A DNA stretch of 64,000 nucleotides from Altibacter sp. GTDB taxonomy: Bacteria; Bacteroidota; Bacteroidia; Flavobacteriales; Flavobacteriaceae. The stretch lies in the NCBI RefSeq assembly GCF_019913785.1, contig NZ_JAIOHK010000059.1, forward strand, positions 17,929 through 81,928, read 5' to 3'. Below the pieces are notes generated by a model that saw only the letters and a list, made by a program, of their open reading frames with translations, was not told the origin of the DNA and did not search any database. The position numbers and the translations under genes were made by a program. Position 1 is the first letter of the stretch, and every line of letters begins with the position of its first letter. Of the stretch, positions 1 to 7,893 are shown one piece after another.

Positions 1-902
1 TTAGCAAATTTACAATCAATTCTAGATCGAGGACTAAAAGCGCCTTTGATAATACCTTTTCACAATCTTCAAATTGGTGGATTATCCCACAGGTGCGGGA
101 ACGCTGGAATTTATTAATAACGGGCAAGGCCCACGTGAATTACAAACAACATCTAGCCGAAACCTATTTTAAAGAAAGAAAAGAAGTTCGTGTACTTTCA
201 TTGGGATCTGGAACTTGTACCCACGAATTGGAGTTGGCAAATTTTTCATCTTTTGGAGAGATTGTATGTGTAGACATTGCTGAAAACAGATTGCAACAGG
301 CTGAGAAGGTGGCGCAAGAACAGGGATTGAATAACATTCATTTTATTTGTAGTGATCTCAATGCGTACGAGTTTCCGCCAAACTACTTTGATATGGTTTT
401 GTTCAACGCTTCACTACACCATTTTGAACATGTTGAGCAACTTTTATCAACTCAGGTGAAATCTACCTTAAAAGAAGAGGGGATGGTGGTTATCAATGAA
501 TATGTAGGCCCCAATCGTTTACAATATCCGAAAGAACAAATTAAGGCGGTTAATAAGGCGCTTAAACTAATACCTCCCCCATATAGGAAACGTTTTAAGA
601 CGAATTTATCAAAAAATAGATATTACGGAAGCGGTGTATGGCGTATGATAATTGCCGATCCGAGTGAATGTATAGACTCCCAAGCAATACTACCGGCCAT
701 TCATTCACATTTTACTACGGTAGAGGAAAAACCCTATGGAGGCAATATCTTAATGAGTACCTTAAAAGATATAGCACATCATTTTGTAAACCCCAATCCC
801 GAACAGGAAAAGATACTTGAAAGTCTTTTCACCTTTGAAGACACATATCTGCTTCATCATGAGAGTGATTTTGTATTTGGGGTGTATTCAAAAAACAATT
901 AG
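1..902 (+). CDS. SAM-dependent class I methyltransferase, 5'-truncated by the window edge
   Basis: A soluble methyltransferase with a Rossmann SAM-binding fold. The motif I region reads LSLGSGTCTHELELA, followed by an acidic strand end (CVDIAENR), a motif with CSDLNAYEF, and the post-motif NASLHHFEHVEQLL, a common arrangement in UbiE/Methyltransf_11/25 proteins. The GTG at 93 is probably not the start. The frame is open from base 3 to 93 without a stop and encodes a WWIIPQVRERWN stretch that resembles the usual N-terminus of this family, so the true start lies left of the window. The substrate cannot be read from the sequence. The gene converges on acs, with 35 bp between the two stops. Confidence 0.8.
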   Translation, partial: SKFTINSRSRTKSAFDNTFSQSSNWWIIPQVRERWNLLITGKAHVNYKQHLAETYFKERKEVRVLSLGSGTCTHELELANFSSFGEIVCVDIAENRLQQAEKVAQEQGLNNIHFICSDLNAYEFPPNYFDMVLFNASLHHFEHVEQLLSTQVKSTLKEEGMVVINEYVGPNRLQYPKEQIKAVNKALKLIPPPYRKRFKTNLSKNRYYGSGVWRMIIADPSECIDSQAILPAIHSHFTTVEEKPYGGNILMSTLKDIAHHFVNPNPEQEKILESLFTFEDTYLLHHESDFVFGVYSKNN

Positions 903-937
903 TTATTTGGTTTAAAGCGTTGGGAGATCCTTATTAC

Positions 938-2845
938 TTAGATCGAATTTTCTATAATTTCCTGAACCACTTCAGGATTTAGTAATGTACTGGTATCACC
1001 AAGGCTTTCGGTTTCTCCACCTGCGATCTTCCGCAGGATGCGTCTCATAATTTTCCCGCTTCGGGTCTTAGGAAGACCATTGGTAAATTGGATCTTCTCT
1101 AGTTTGGCAATTGGGCCAATGTGTTCAGTAATAATCTGATTGATTTCCTTCCGAAGATTTTCATGATTCCGTTGCTCTCCCACTTCCTTTAGGATCACAT
1201 ACCCATATAGTGCATTGCCTTTTACATCGTGCGGGAATCCCACAACAGCGCTCTCGGCCACGGCTGGGTGTTCATTGATTGCATCCTCAATGGGTGCTGT
1301 CCCAAGATTATGGCCCGAAACAATAATCACATCGTCAACGCGACCGGTAATTCTATAATATCCCGTACTGTCCCGTAAAGCACCGTCGCCGGTAAAATAA
1401 TTATTAGGAAAGGTCGAAAAATAGGTGTCTTTATACCGTTGATGGTCGCCCCAAATAGTACGGGCCATAGAGGGCCATGGAAATTTAATACACAGTCGCC
1501 CGTCCACTTGTTTTCCTGAAATTTCTTTACCGTTTTCGTCCATCAAGCAGGGTTGAATTCCCGGAAGGGGTAGTGTTGCGAAGGTAGGGATAGTAGGTGT
1601 TGAAAAAGGTATTGGCGAAATAAGAATCCCCCCTGTTTCGGTCTGCCACCACGTATCCACAATGGGACATTTCTTTTTGCCAATATTATCGTTGTACCAA
1701 TGCCAGGCCTCTTCGTTTATGGGTTCGCCAACCGTGCCAAGAATTTTAAGAGAGGAAAGCTCGTGGTTTTCTACAAAACGCAGTGATTCCTTGGCGATAG
1801 CTCGAATGGCCGTTGGGGCTGTATAGAATTGTGTTACTGCATGTTTTTCAACAATCTCCCAAAAGCGACCATAATCGGGATAGGTAGGGACACCTTCAAA
1901 TAGTACCGAAGTGGCTCCATTTGCCAACGGACCATAAAGAATATAGCTATGTCCCGTAATCCAACCAATATCGGCGGTACACCAATAAACGTCGTTTTCA
2001 CGGTATTGAAACACATTTTTAAAGGTATAAGCAGTATAGACCATATAACCGGCCGTGGTGTGTACCATTCCTTTAGGTCGCCCCGTGGAACCGGACGTAT
2101 ATAAGATAAATAGAGGGTCTTCGGCATCCATGATCTCTGCCGGGCACATAGAGGAAGCGGCGTCCAGTAAGGGTTGTAACCATAAGTCTCTGTCTTTTTT
2201 AATGTTGACAGCACTGTCTATTCGTTTTGCAACTAAAACGCTGGCCACGCAGGGACAATTTTCCAAAGCCTCATCGACGATTCCTTTGAGATCGATTGTT
2301 TTATTACCTCTGAAGGCACCATCACTAGTGACCACCATTTTGCATTCACTATCGTTAATCCTTGTCGCGAGTGCAGTTGCCGAAAATCCCGCAAATACGA
2401 CAGAGTGAATCGCACCGATACGGGCACAGGCCAACACCGAAATAGCCAATTCGGGGATCATAGGAAGATAAATACATACGCGATCGCCTTTTCGAATTCC
2501 TTTACTTTTTAAGACATTGGCAAACTTACACACCTGTTCATGTAATTGTTTGTAGGTAATATGTTGTGCGCTTTCCTCCGGGTTATTGGGCTCAAATAAG
2601 ATGGCCGTTTTATTTGCCCGATTAGTGAGATGTCGATCAATACAATTTTCTGTAATGTTGAGCTTTGCTCCTTTAAACCAAGCTATTTCAGGTTTGGTGA
2701 AATCCCATGAGAGAACTTCAGTCCAGCGTTTTTGCCATACAAAATGTTCTTCGGCTATTTCTTCCCAAAAGGCCACAGGTTCGCGAACCGACTTTCGGTA
2801 TACCTGAAAATACTCCTCTAAATTTTTGATATGATAATTGCTCAT
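938..2845 (-). CDS. acs: Acetate--CoA ligase (acetyl-CoA synthetase)
   Basis: Activates acetate to acetyl-AMP and then acetyl-CoA in the cytoplasm. The protein is 635 residues, normal for bacterial AcsA. It has the phosphate-binding loop YTSGSTGRPKGM near residue 250, the WWQTETGG adenylation motif, the hinge region YRITGRVDD, and the C-terminal catalytic lysine in PKTRSGKIMRR near residue 598. That lysine is the known target of GNAT-type protein acetylation in other bacteria. Two GNAT genes lie immediately upstream on the same strand, 10 bp from this start, so the three are probably cotranscribed. Family assignment is secure. Confidence 0.96.
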   Translation of the reverse strand: MSNYHIKNLEEYFQVYRKSVREPVAFWEEIAEEHFVWQKRWTEVLSWDFTKPEIAWFKGAKLNITENCIDRHLTNRANKTAILFEPNNPEESAQHITYKQLHEQVCKFANVLKSKGIRKGDRVCIYLPMIPELAISVLACARIGAIHSVVFAGFSATALATRINDSECKMVVTSDGAFRGNKTIDLKGIVDEALENCPCVASVLVAKRIDSAVNIKKDRDLWLQPLLDAASSMCPAEIMDAEDPLFILYTSGSTGRPKGMVHTTAGYMVYTAYTFKNVFQYRENDVYWCTADIGWITGHSYILYGPLANGATSVLFEGVPTYPDYGRFWEIVEKHAVTQFYTAPTAIRAIAKESLRFVENHELSSLKILGTVGEPINEEAWHWYNDNIGKKKCPIVDTWWQTETGGILISPIPFSTPTIPTFATLPLPGIQPCLMDENGKEISGKQVDGRLCIKFPWPSMARTIWGDHQRYKDTYFSTFPNNYFTGDGALRDSTGYYRITGRVDDVIIVSGHNLGTAPIEDAINEHPAVAESAVVGFPHDVKGNALYGYVILKEVGEQRNHENLRKEINQIITEHIGPIAKLEKIQFTNGLPKTRSGKIMRRILRKIAGGETESLGDTSTLLNPEVVQEIIENSI

Positions 2846-2855
2846 AAAGGGGCGT

Positions 2856-3398
2856 TTAATAGTTTCTTTTATCTTCTTCTAAGATAGCATATTCAAAATT
2901 ATCGGCCCAACCCGATGATAATGGGAGAATCTTTCGGCAGTGTCCTTCGCGGCTCATCCCCACTTTTTCCAGTATTTTAATAGAAGCTTCATTTTTTGTC
3001 GCTACTCCGGCTGTAATTCGGTGTAATTGTAGCGTTTCGAAGCCAAAACTAATTACTTTTTTGACGGTTTCGGTGGCATATCCATTTCCCCAAAATTTGG
3101 GTAATAGACTGTAATGAATTTCTGCTTTGCTATATTTTTTTGAAGAAAGGTGCATTCCAATTTCACCGATAAACTCATCAGTGCTATTCAGTTTGATGGT
3201 CCAAGCATAAATAGAACGTTCCTTACGTTGTTGATCTTTTAAAATGGGCTGTAACAATTTTTGAGTTACAGAAAGCGTTTTTGGGATCCCAATGGTATTA
3301 AATGCTGCGACAGCGGGATGTTGATTCATGTTGTGAATGTGTTTGATATCTTCTGAAGTAATTTCAGTAAGGCATAAACGGTGTGTTTCCAAATTCAT
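2856..3398 (-). CDS. GNAT acetyltransferase, RimJ/RimL-like (second of pair)
   Basis: A 180-residue N-acetyltransferase of the RimJ/RimL (Acetyltransf_3) type. Visible hallmarks are the start MNLETHRLCLTEITSED, the beta-4 strand FIGEIGMHL, the acetyl-CoA loop FWGNGYATETVKKVI, and the closing TKNEASIKILEKVGMSREG. It starts 4 bp inside the end of the preceding GNAT gene (ATGA overlap) and ends 10 bp before acs. Such enzymes acetylate protein N-termini, amino acids or antibiotics, and the substrate here is unknown. The position invites the idea that it acts on Acs, but nothing in the sequence proves it. Confidence 0.88.
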   Translation of the reverse strand: MNLETHRLCLTEITSEDIKHIHNMNQHPAVAAFNTIGIPKTLSVTQKLLQPILKDQQRKERSIYAWTIKLNSTDEFIGEIGMHLSSKKYSKAEIHYSLLPKFWGNGYATETVKKVISFGFETLQLHRITAGVATKNEASIKILEKVGMSREGHCRKILPLSSGWADNFEYAILEEDKRNY

Positions 3399-3994
3399 AG
3401 TTTAATTGTTTCAGCCAGTGTATTTTTTACCGAAGCATACCATTCGTCCTTTAAGATGCTCAACACAATGCTGTCTCGTCTTCCCGAAGCACTTTTGCAA
3501 TTGCTTCGCAAAATTCCTTCAACGGTACATCCAATACTTTTCATAGCGGCAATACTTCGTAGGTTTTTGGCATCGGCCCGAAATTCTACGCGCTCCCAGC
3601 CCATGGTTTCAAATGCGAATTCAAGAAGCAAATATTTACAGTTTTTATTGAGACCGGTTCCTTGAAATTCACTACCGTACCAGGTATATCCTAATTGCGC
3701 CGTATTGTGCTGCTCTTGAATATCATAAAATCGAGTACTGCCTACGTATTTGTGATGTCGTTTATCAAATACGACAAAGGGATAAGCTGTTTTTTCTGTT
3801 CTTCCTTTTAGGGCTAATTCTAAGTATTTTTTTAAATTTTCCACACCATTGGCAGGTGTGAGTGAATAGTCCCATAGGTGGGGTTCATAAATGGAGTAAA
3901 TACTTAATTGCTCTAGGTCTTCCATTTTTATAGGGCGGAGTTGTACGGCGTCATTTTCTAGAATATAGGTAGCGGTACTGTCGAAGTTTCCCAT
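3395..3994 (-). CDS. GNAT acetyltransferase, RimJ/RimL-like (first of pair)
   Basis: A 199-residue acetyltransferase of the RimJ/RimL family. It shows the typical N-terminal AVQLRPIKMEDLEQL strand-helix, YVGSTRFYDI, the QLGYTWYGSEFQGTGLNK acetyl-CoA segment, and the NLRSIAAMKSIGCTVEG closing motif. This version with WYGSEFQGTG is common in Bacteroidetes and Firmicutes GNATs of unknown substrate. It is the first gene of the probable GNAT-GNAT-acs operon and shares an ATGA overlap with the second GNAT. About 235 bp separate its start from the divergent ssb start, leaving room for promoters of both. Confidence 0.87.
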   Translation of the reverse strand: MGNFDSTATYILENDAVQLRPIKMEDLEQLSIYSIYEPHLWDYSLTPANGVENLKKYLELALKGRTEKTAYPFVVFDKRHHKYVGSTRFYDIQEQHNTAQLGYTWYGSEFQGTGLNKNCKYLLLEFAFETMGWERVEFRADAKNLRSIAAMKSIGCTVEGILRSNCKSASGRRDSIVLSILKDEWYASVKNTLAETIKL

Positions 3995-4088
3995 TGAATT
4001 TTATTAAAAAATGAAGTTACAATTAAATTTTTATAAATGTTTTCAGAAATAGTGCAAATTTGTAAAAGGCCCAAAAACAGATAGATAC

Positions 4089-4108
4089 ATGATTACAAAT
4101 GATTACAA
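4089..4108. repeat. Perfect tandem direct repeat, 2 x 10 bp
   Basis: ATGATTACAA occurs twice back to back in the divergent region between the GNAT/acs operon and ssb. One helical turn per copy would suit a regulator binding cooperatively on one DNA face. It could also be chance in AT-rich DNA. Confidence 0.5.
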
Positions 4109-4229
4109 GTAACTATAATCGATAGTAAATACGTAACAACCGATTCGTATTTGGTTTGTGTTTCATATTTGCAGTGTTGAATCATCGTGGTTCAAAGTTC
4201 TTAACTGTTTAACATTAAAATTTTGTATT

Positions 4230-4565
4230 ATGAACACACTTAGAAACAAAGTACAGTTGATTGGAAATTTAGGAAATGACCCGGAAATTATCACCTTAGA
4301 ATCCGGAAAGAAATTGGCCAAATTTAGTATCGCAACAAATGACACTTACAAAAATCAAAAAGGAGAACGCGTTACCGATACCCAATGGCATAACGTAGTG
4401 GCCTGGGGCAAGACCGCGGAAATTATTGAATCCTATGTCACCAAGGGAAAAGAAGTAGCCGTTGAAGGAAAATTGGCGCATCGCTCTTACGATGACAAAG
4501 ATGGCAACAAAAAATACATCACCGAAGTAGTATGTAGTGAGCTATTGCTTCTGGGAAGTAAGTAG
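4230..4565 (+). CDS. ssb: Single-stranded DNA-binding protein, short form without acidic tail
   Basis: An OB-fold protein that coats single-stranded DNA. I place the start at 4230 (MNTLRNKVQLIGNLG), because the in-frame extension back to 4158 encodes a stretch unlike any SSB N-terminus. The 111-residue product has the usual core: NLGNDPEI, KLAKFSIATND, TQWHNVVAWGKTAEII, and KGKEVAVEGKLAHRSYDDKDG. It stops directly after the last core strand (SELLLLGSK). The glycine/proline-rich linker and the acidic DDDIPF-type tip, which recruit partner proteins in ordinary SSBs, are absent. It may be a secondary or specialised SSB with the housekeeping copy elsewhere. Confidence 0.92.
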   Translation: MNTLRNKVQLIGNLGNDPEIITLESGKKLAKFSIATNDTYKNQKGERVTDTQWHNVVAWGKTAEIIESYVTKGKEVAVEGKLAHRSYDDKDGNKKYITEVVCSELLLLGSK

Positions 4566-4573
4566 TTGTCGAT

Positions 4574-4605
4574 AAAAAAAGGGGAGTTTTAACTCCCCTT
4601 TTTTT
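4574..4605. terminator. Bidirectional intrinsic terminator between ssb and the beta-propeller gene
   Basis: An 8-bp perfect GC-rich stem (GGGGAGTT / AACTCCCC) with a two-base loop is flanked by seven A on the left and seven T on the right. It therefore works in both directions. It lies 9 bp after the ssb stop and 29 bp beyond the convergent gene's stop. Confidence 0.93.
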
Positions 4606-4633
4606 ATTTTTATCTCAAAGACATTGCATTTGA

Positions 4634-7240
4634 CTATCGTACCAAAAGCCTTTTTGTCACCTCAAAATTGTCCCCCTTCAATCGTATGAAATAGAGTCCT
4701 GACCTATATTCTGAAACATTAAAAGTAATCTTATGTTTTCCGGCGTTGAATTGACCTTCATACAAAGAGGCCACCTTTTGCCCTAATAAAGAAAATACCG
4801 TAACAGAAACATTTCCGAGATCACTTTCAAGAAGCAGGTCCAAATAGACAAGTTCCGATGCCGGATTGGGAGATAGTTTTATGTCTGATACCAAATCAAA
4901 TTCGGCCACAGCCAAAGGATCGTTTACAAAAGACCTTTCCCAAATTCCATGTCCATGTGTTGCGATTCGCAACTTTCTGTTTAAGGGCGAGACGTTTAAA
5001 TCGTAGACCATGGTAGCCTCTGGCAAGGCTTCGGCAAACGACTCCCAGGATGCGCCTCCATCTTCCGAATAGTAAACACCCAGATCATTGCCTACGTAAA
5101 GATCACTAGAATTTAAAGGATCAATGGCAATAGTATTTGTGGGTATATCGGGAAGAATTCCATCAATGGCCGTCCAATTTACACCTCCATTAATCGATTT
5201 GAATACATGATCCGATCCGAATCCCGAGAATACGGCATACACGATATTATGATCGTTTGGATCTATCTCGATGTCCTTGCATACACGATTTGGCAATCCG
5301 TTTAATACGGTAAAACTCTGTCCTCCATTGGTCGATTTCAGTATTTTAGGAGGTCCTCCCCACGTTCCGAAGGGATCTCCCACCGTAGCTACATACACCA
5401 CATTTTCATTGAAGGGCGAAATAGCTATTTTCATAATTACGTTGCCTCCATCAACCGATTGATTCGCCGTAGGAGCCCACGTTGCCCCAATATCAGTCGA
5501 CTTATATAGTATAGTGCCTCCGGCATACATCACATCTTGATTTGAAGGAGCTAGCTCATACGGAGCCGAAAAGGCCGTATAATCATTGGGCTCTAAGTTA
5601 GGGCCAATATTGAAAAAGGAATCACCTCCGTTTACTGATTTAACAATATTCAATCCCTGCCACGAACCAAATACTATGGAATCATCGTCTTGATGCACAG
5701 AAGCCGACATTCCGTCACCGCCAATGACTCGCCACCAAGAAGGTTCACCCTTATAAATATAAGAGGCATTGTCCTGTGCTCCACCCATACAATAATTTGG
5801 ATCTTGTGCCGAACTTGCCATATCGGCGTAAAATTGGGTGGTTTGAAGTCCTCCATTCAATGTGGTATATGGAATTTCTCCATCCTCCGACACAAACACA
5901 CCGCCATCTGAAGCCATATAGACCTTGTTATTTAGTGGGTGATAATAAACTGCGTGAATGTCTGAATGCACATAATTTGGGAGTCCTTCCGGCTCAGTAA
6001 CCAAAATTTGTCCCATGGACCAGGAGTTTGCTGTTTTTGCTAAGAAGTTTAATCCTGTGTCAGTAGACTTCCAACCTGAAATACCAACATATAGCATTTC
6101 ATTTTGATTCATTGGATTCACTGCAATGTCATGAGAATACCAACCCTGATATTGAGCAATATTTTGATCATTTATTTTGGCCCAATTGACACCTCCATTG
6201 CTCGATTTGTATAAACCAGCCGGCGTAGTAGGATCTGTATTAAACCATCCTACCTGAATAGAAGCATAAATTGTATTGGTGTTTGAAGGATCAATTTCAA
6301 GTTTTGCATTACCGGACCAAGCTGCAATTAATCCTGGATCTAACAATTCGTTAAAAGAATTTCCTCCATCGGTCGATTTAAAAATACCGCATAGGTTAGG
6401 ATCCAGTGCATTGTTAAAATTACCTTGTGTAACGTAGAGTGTATTTCCATTCGAAGGATCAATTTCTATATCAATACAATTCAACTCATTGAAAACCAAA
6501 GACCAGTTGTCACCACCATTGGTGCTTCGATAAACACCATCTGTGGCAGCTGCAAACATAATTTGTGAATTCTGCGGATGGATAACGATATCTTGGACTC
6601 CTTTGATTTCGTTCTCATCAAAGACCAGTACATGAGACCAATTAGCACCTCCATCGGTTGATTTGAGGATACCAATACCATAGGTTCCTCGAGTGAGACG
6701 CACCGTAGTTCCCGGTTCGGCAAAACCAATTCCGTAGGTCTCACCGGTTCCAATAACGATTGTATTTGGAATGTTTTGATCTATAGCTATAGCTGCAACA
6801 CCCAGCACCGGAAATCCGGTTGGCACATACTCCCATGCATTTTGACCCAATCCTTGACTATTGGTTCTCCACAATCCACCACTAGCAGATCCGGCGTAAA
6901 TAATATTTTCATCGGTAGGGTGAAAGGCTAAACATAGCATCCTTCCTCCAATATTTATAGGTCCCAATGATTCCCATTCGCCTATTACAGATTCTTGCGA
7001 ATCGAAGATAATTTTGTTTTCATTATAAGCTTCCAAATATTTTGAGGTTGGGACATAATTATTGGGATAAGCTCTTTCGAAAGACCACGCATCTAAACTT
7101 TGACCCGCTCCTGAAGTTTTAACTTCTGATGCCTCAACCTTCGTTTCAATCTGTGACTTATTGTCTTGCTTAAAAAGCAGACTTACAGCAAAAACAATAC
7201 AAATTAATCCGACAATGGAGGGTAAAACTTTATTTTTCAT
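4634..7240 (-). CDS. Exported BNR/sortilin-type beta-propeller protein with T9SS sorting domain
   Basis: A large secreted protein built from repeated BNR/VPS10-like units. Asp-box-like motifs recur along the chain (SxDGGxxW, for example STDGGANWS, STNGGDNWS, SSNGGVNWA, SINGGVNWT, SEDGGASWE), predicting one or two beta-propellers. The N-terminus from MKNKVLPS at 7240 is a hydrophobic export segment. The longer reading back to 7306 adds an unlikely leader. The last ~80 residues (LSPNPASE ... SGLYFIRLKGD ... KRLLVR) are a typical type A T9SS C-terminal sorting domain, so the product should be secreted or attached at the cell surface. It could be a glycosidase, peptidase-associated or adhesive protein; I see no catalytic signature. 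It converges on ssb. Confidence 0.88.
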   Translation of the reverse strand: MKNKVLPSIVGLICIVFAVSLLFKQDNKSQIETKVEASEVKTSGAGQSLDAWSFERAYPNNYVPTSKYLEAYNENKIIFDSQESVIGEWESLGPINIGGRMLCLAFHPTDENIIYAGSASGGLWRTNSQGLGQNAWEYVPTGFPVLGVAAIAIDQNIPNTIVIGTGETYGIGFAEPGTTVRLTRGTYGIGILKSTDGGANWSHVLVFDENEIKGVQDIVIHPQNSQIMFAAATDGVYRSTNGGDNWSLVFNELNCIDIEIDPSNGNTLYVTQGNFNNALDPNLCGIFKSTDGGNSFNELLDPGLIAAWSGNAKLEIDPSNTNTIYASIQVGWFNTDPTTPAGLYKSSNGGVNWAKINDQNIAQYQGWYSHDIAVNPMNQNEMLYVGISGWKSTDTGLNFLAKTANSWSMGQILVTEPEGLPNYVHSDIHAVYYHPLNNKVYMASDGGVFVSEDGEIPYTTLNGGLQTTQFYADMASSAQDPNYCMGGAQDNASYIYKGEPSWWRVIGGDGMSASVHQDDDSIVFGSWQGLNIVKSVNGGDSFFNIGPNLEPNDYTAFSAPYELAPSNQDVMYAGGTILYKSTDIGATWAPTANQSVDGGNVIMKIAISPFNENVVYVATVGDPFGTWGGPPKILKSTNGGQSFTVLNGLPNRVCKDIEIDPNDHNIVYAVFSGFGSDHVFKSINGGVNWTAIDGILPDIPTNTIAIDPLNSSDLYVGNDLGVYYSEDGGASWESFAEALPEATMVYDLNVSPLNRKLRIATHGHGIWERSFVNDPLAVAEFDLVSDIKLSPNPASELVYLDLLLESDLGNVSVTVFSLLGQKVASLYEGQFNAGKHKITFNVSEYRSGLYFIRLKGDNFEVTKRLLVR

Positions 7241-7392
7241 AGTGGGCTGATTAAAAATAGATCGTATTAAATGGAAAATAGGAATCGAAATATATCGAAA
7301 GTTCATTAATCTAATTCGTTTATACGATAATCCCGATAATCATTTCCATATTGTGAAATACGAAATCGATTGGGAATCAATAATTTAACATA

Positions 7393-7863
7393 TTAAACTC
7401 CCGCCACTTCAAAATAGCCATAAGCAAACTCCAGCGATTCAATGAGCATCTCATTGTTCATTGAGTTTAAATCGGCAACAGCCCATTTTACTGGCCAGGC
7501 ATTGACAAATTTCCAGACCATTACAGGCAAACCATTTTCATTCAGCAGGGAGACGATAATTGTTTTAGGTTCAATTTGGTTTGTAAGATTCCCACTCAGG
7601 GCATCCATACACCAGACAGCCAGTTCCGAATTATTAGGGACCATCCCTCTCTTTAAAATGAGATTCGAGTGTTTTACAGAGGTAGGAATTCTATGTTTAA
7701 AACTATTGTTCCCACCTTCTGTTATTTCCTCTGTATCCATCTCCATGGAAATCCCGGATACTTCCTGAAAGGAAACCGTATTGTCTTGTGACCCTAATTG
7801 CACTGAAAAGTAGAACTTTGGTACAGGCCAAGTAGCGTCTTGTTTTGAACCATCATCTGCCAT
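7393..7863 (-). CDS. Contractile-injection tube protein (phage tail tube, T4 gp19-like)
   Basis: A 156-residue protein of the T4 gp19-like / conserved phage tail region family that forms the inner tube of extracellular contractile injection systems (Afp1/Pvc1 type). Diagnostic parts are PVPKFYFSVQL near the start, FQEVSGISMEMDTEEITEGG, the LILKRGMV strand, VMVWKFVNAWPVKW, and the C-terminal ESLEFAYGYFEV. It lies 30 bp downstream of the sheath gene on the same strand, so the two are one transcription unit. No baseplate, spike, AAA+ ATPase or terminator-cap genes occur next to them, which is odd for an injection-system locus. Confidence 0.87.
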   Translation of the reverse strand: MADDGSKQDATWPVPKFYFSVQLGSQDNTVSFQEVSGISMEMDTEEITEGGNNSFKHRIPTSVKHSNLILKRGMVPNNSELAVWCMDALSGNLTNQIEPKTIIVSLLNENGLPVMVWKFVNAWPVKWAVADLNSMNNEMLIESLEFAYGYFEVAGV

Positions 7864-7893
7864 GATTTTTAGTTTTTAATAGTAATATCGTAT

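Noticed and set aside
2055..2408. 117-codon plus-strand frame opposite acs
   Set aside because: Entirely antisense to a well-conserved gene, no motif; a shadow frame.
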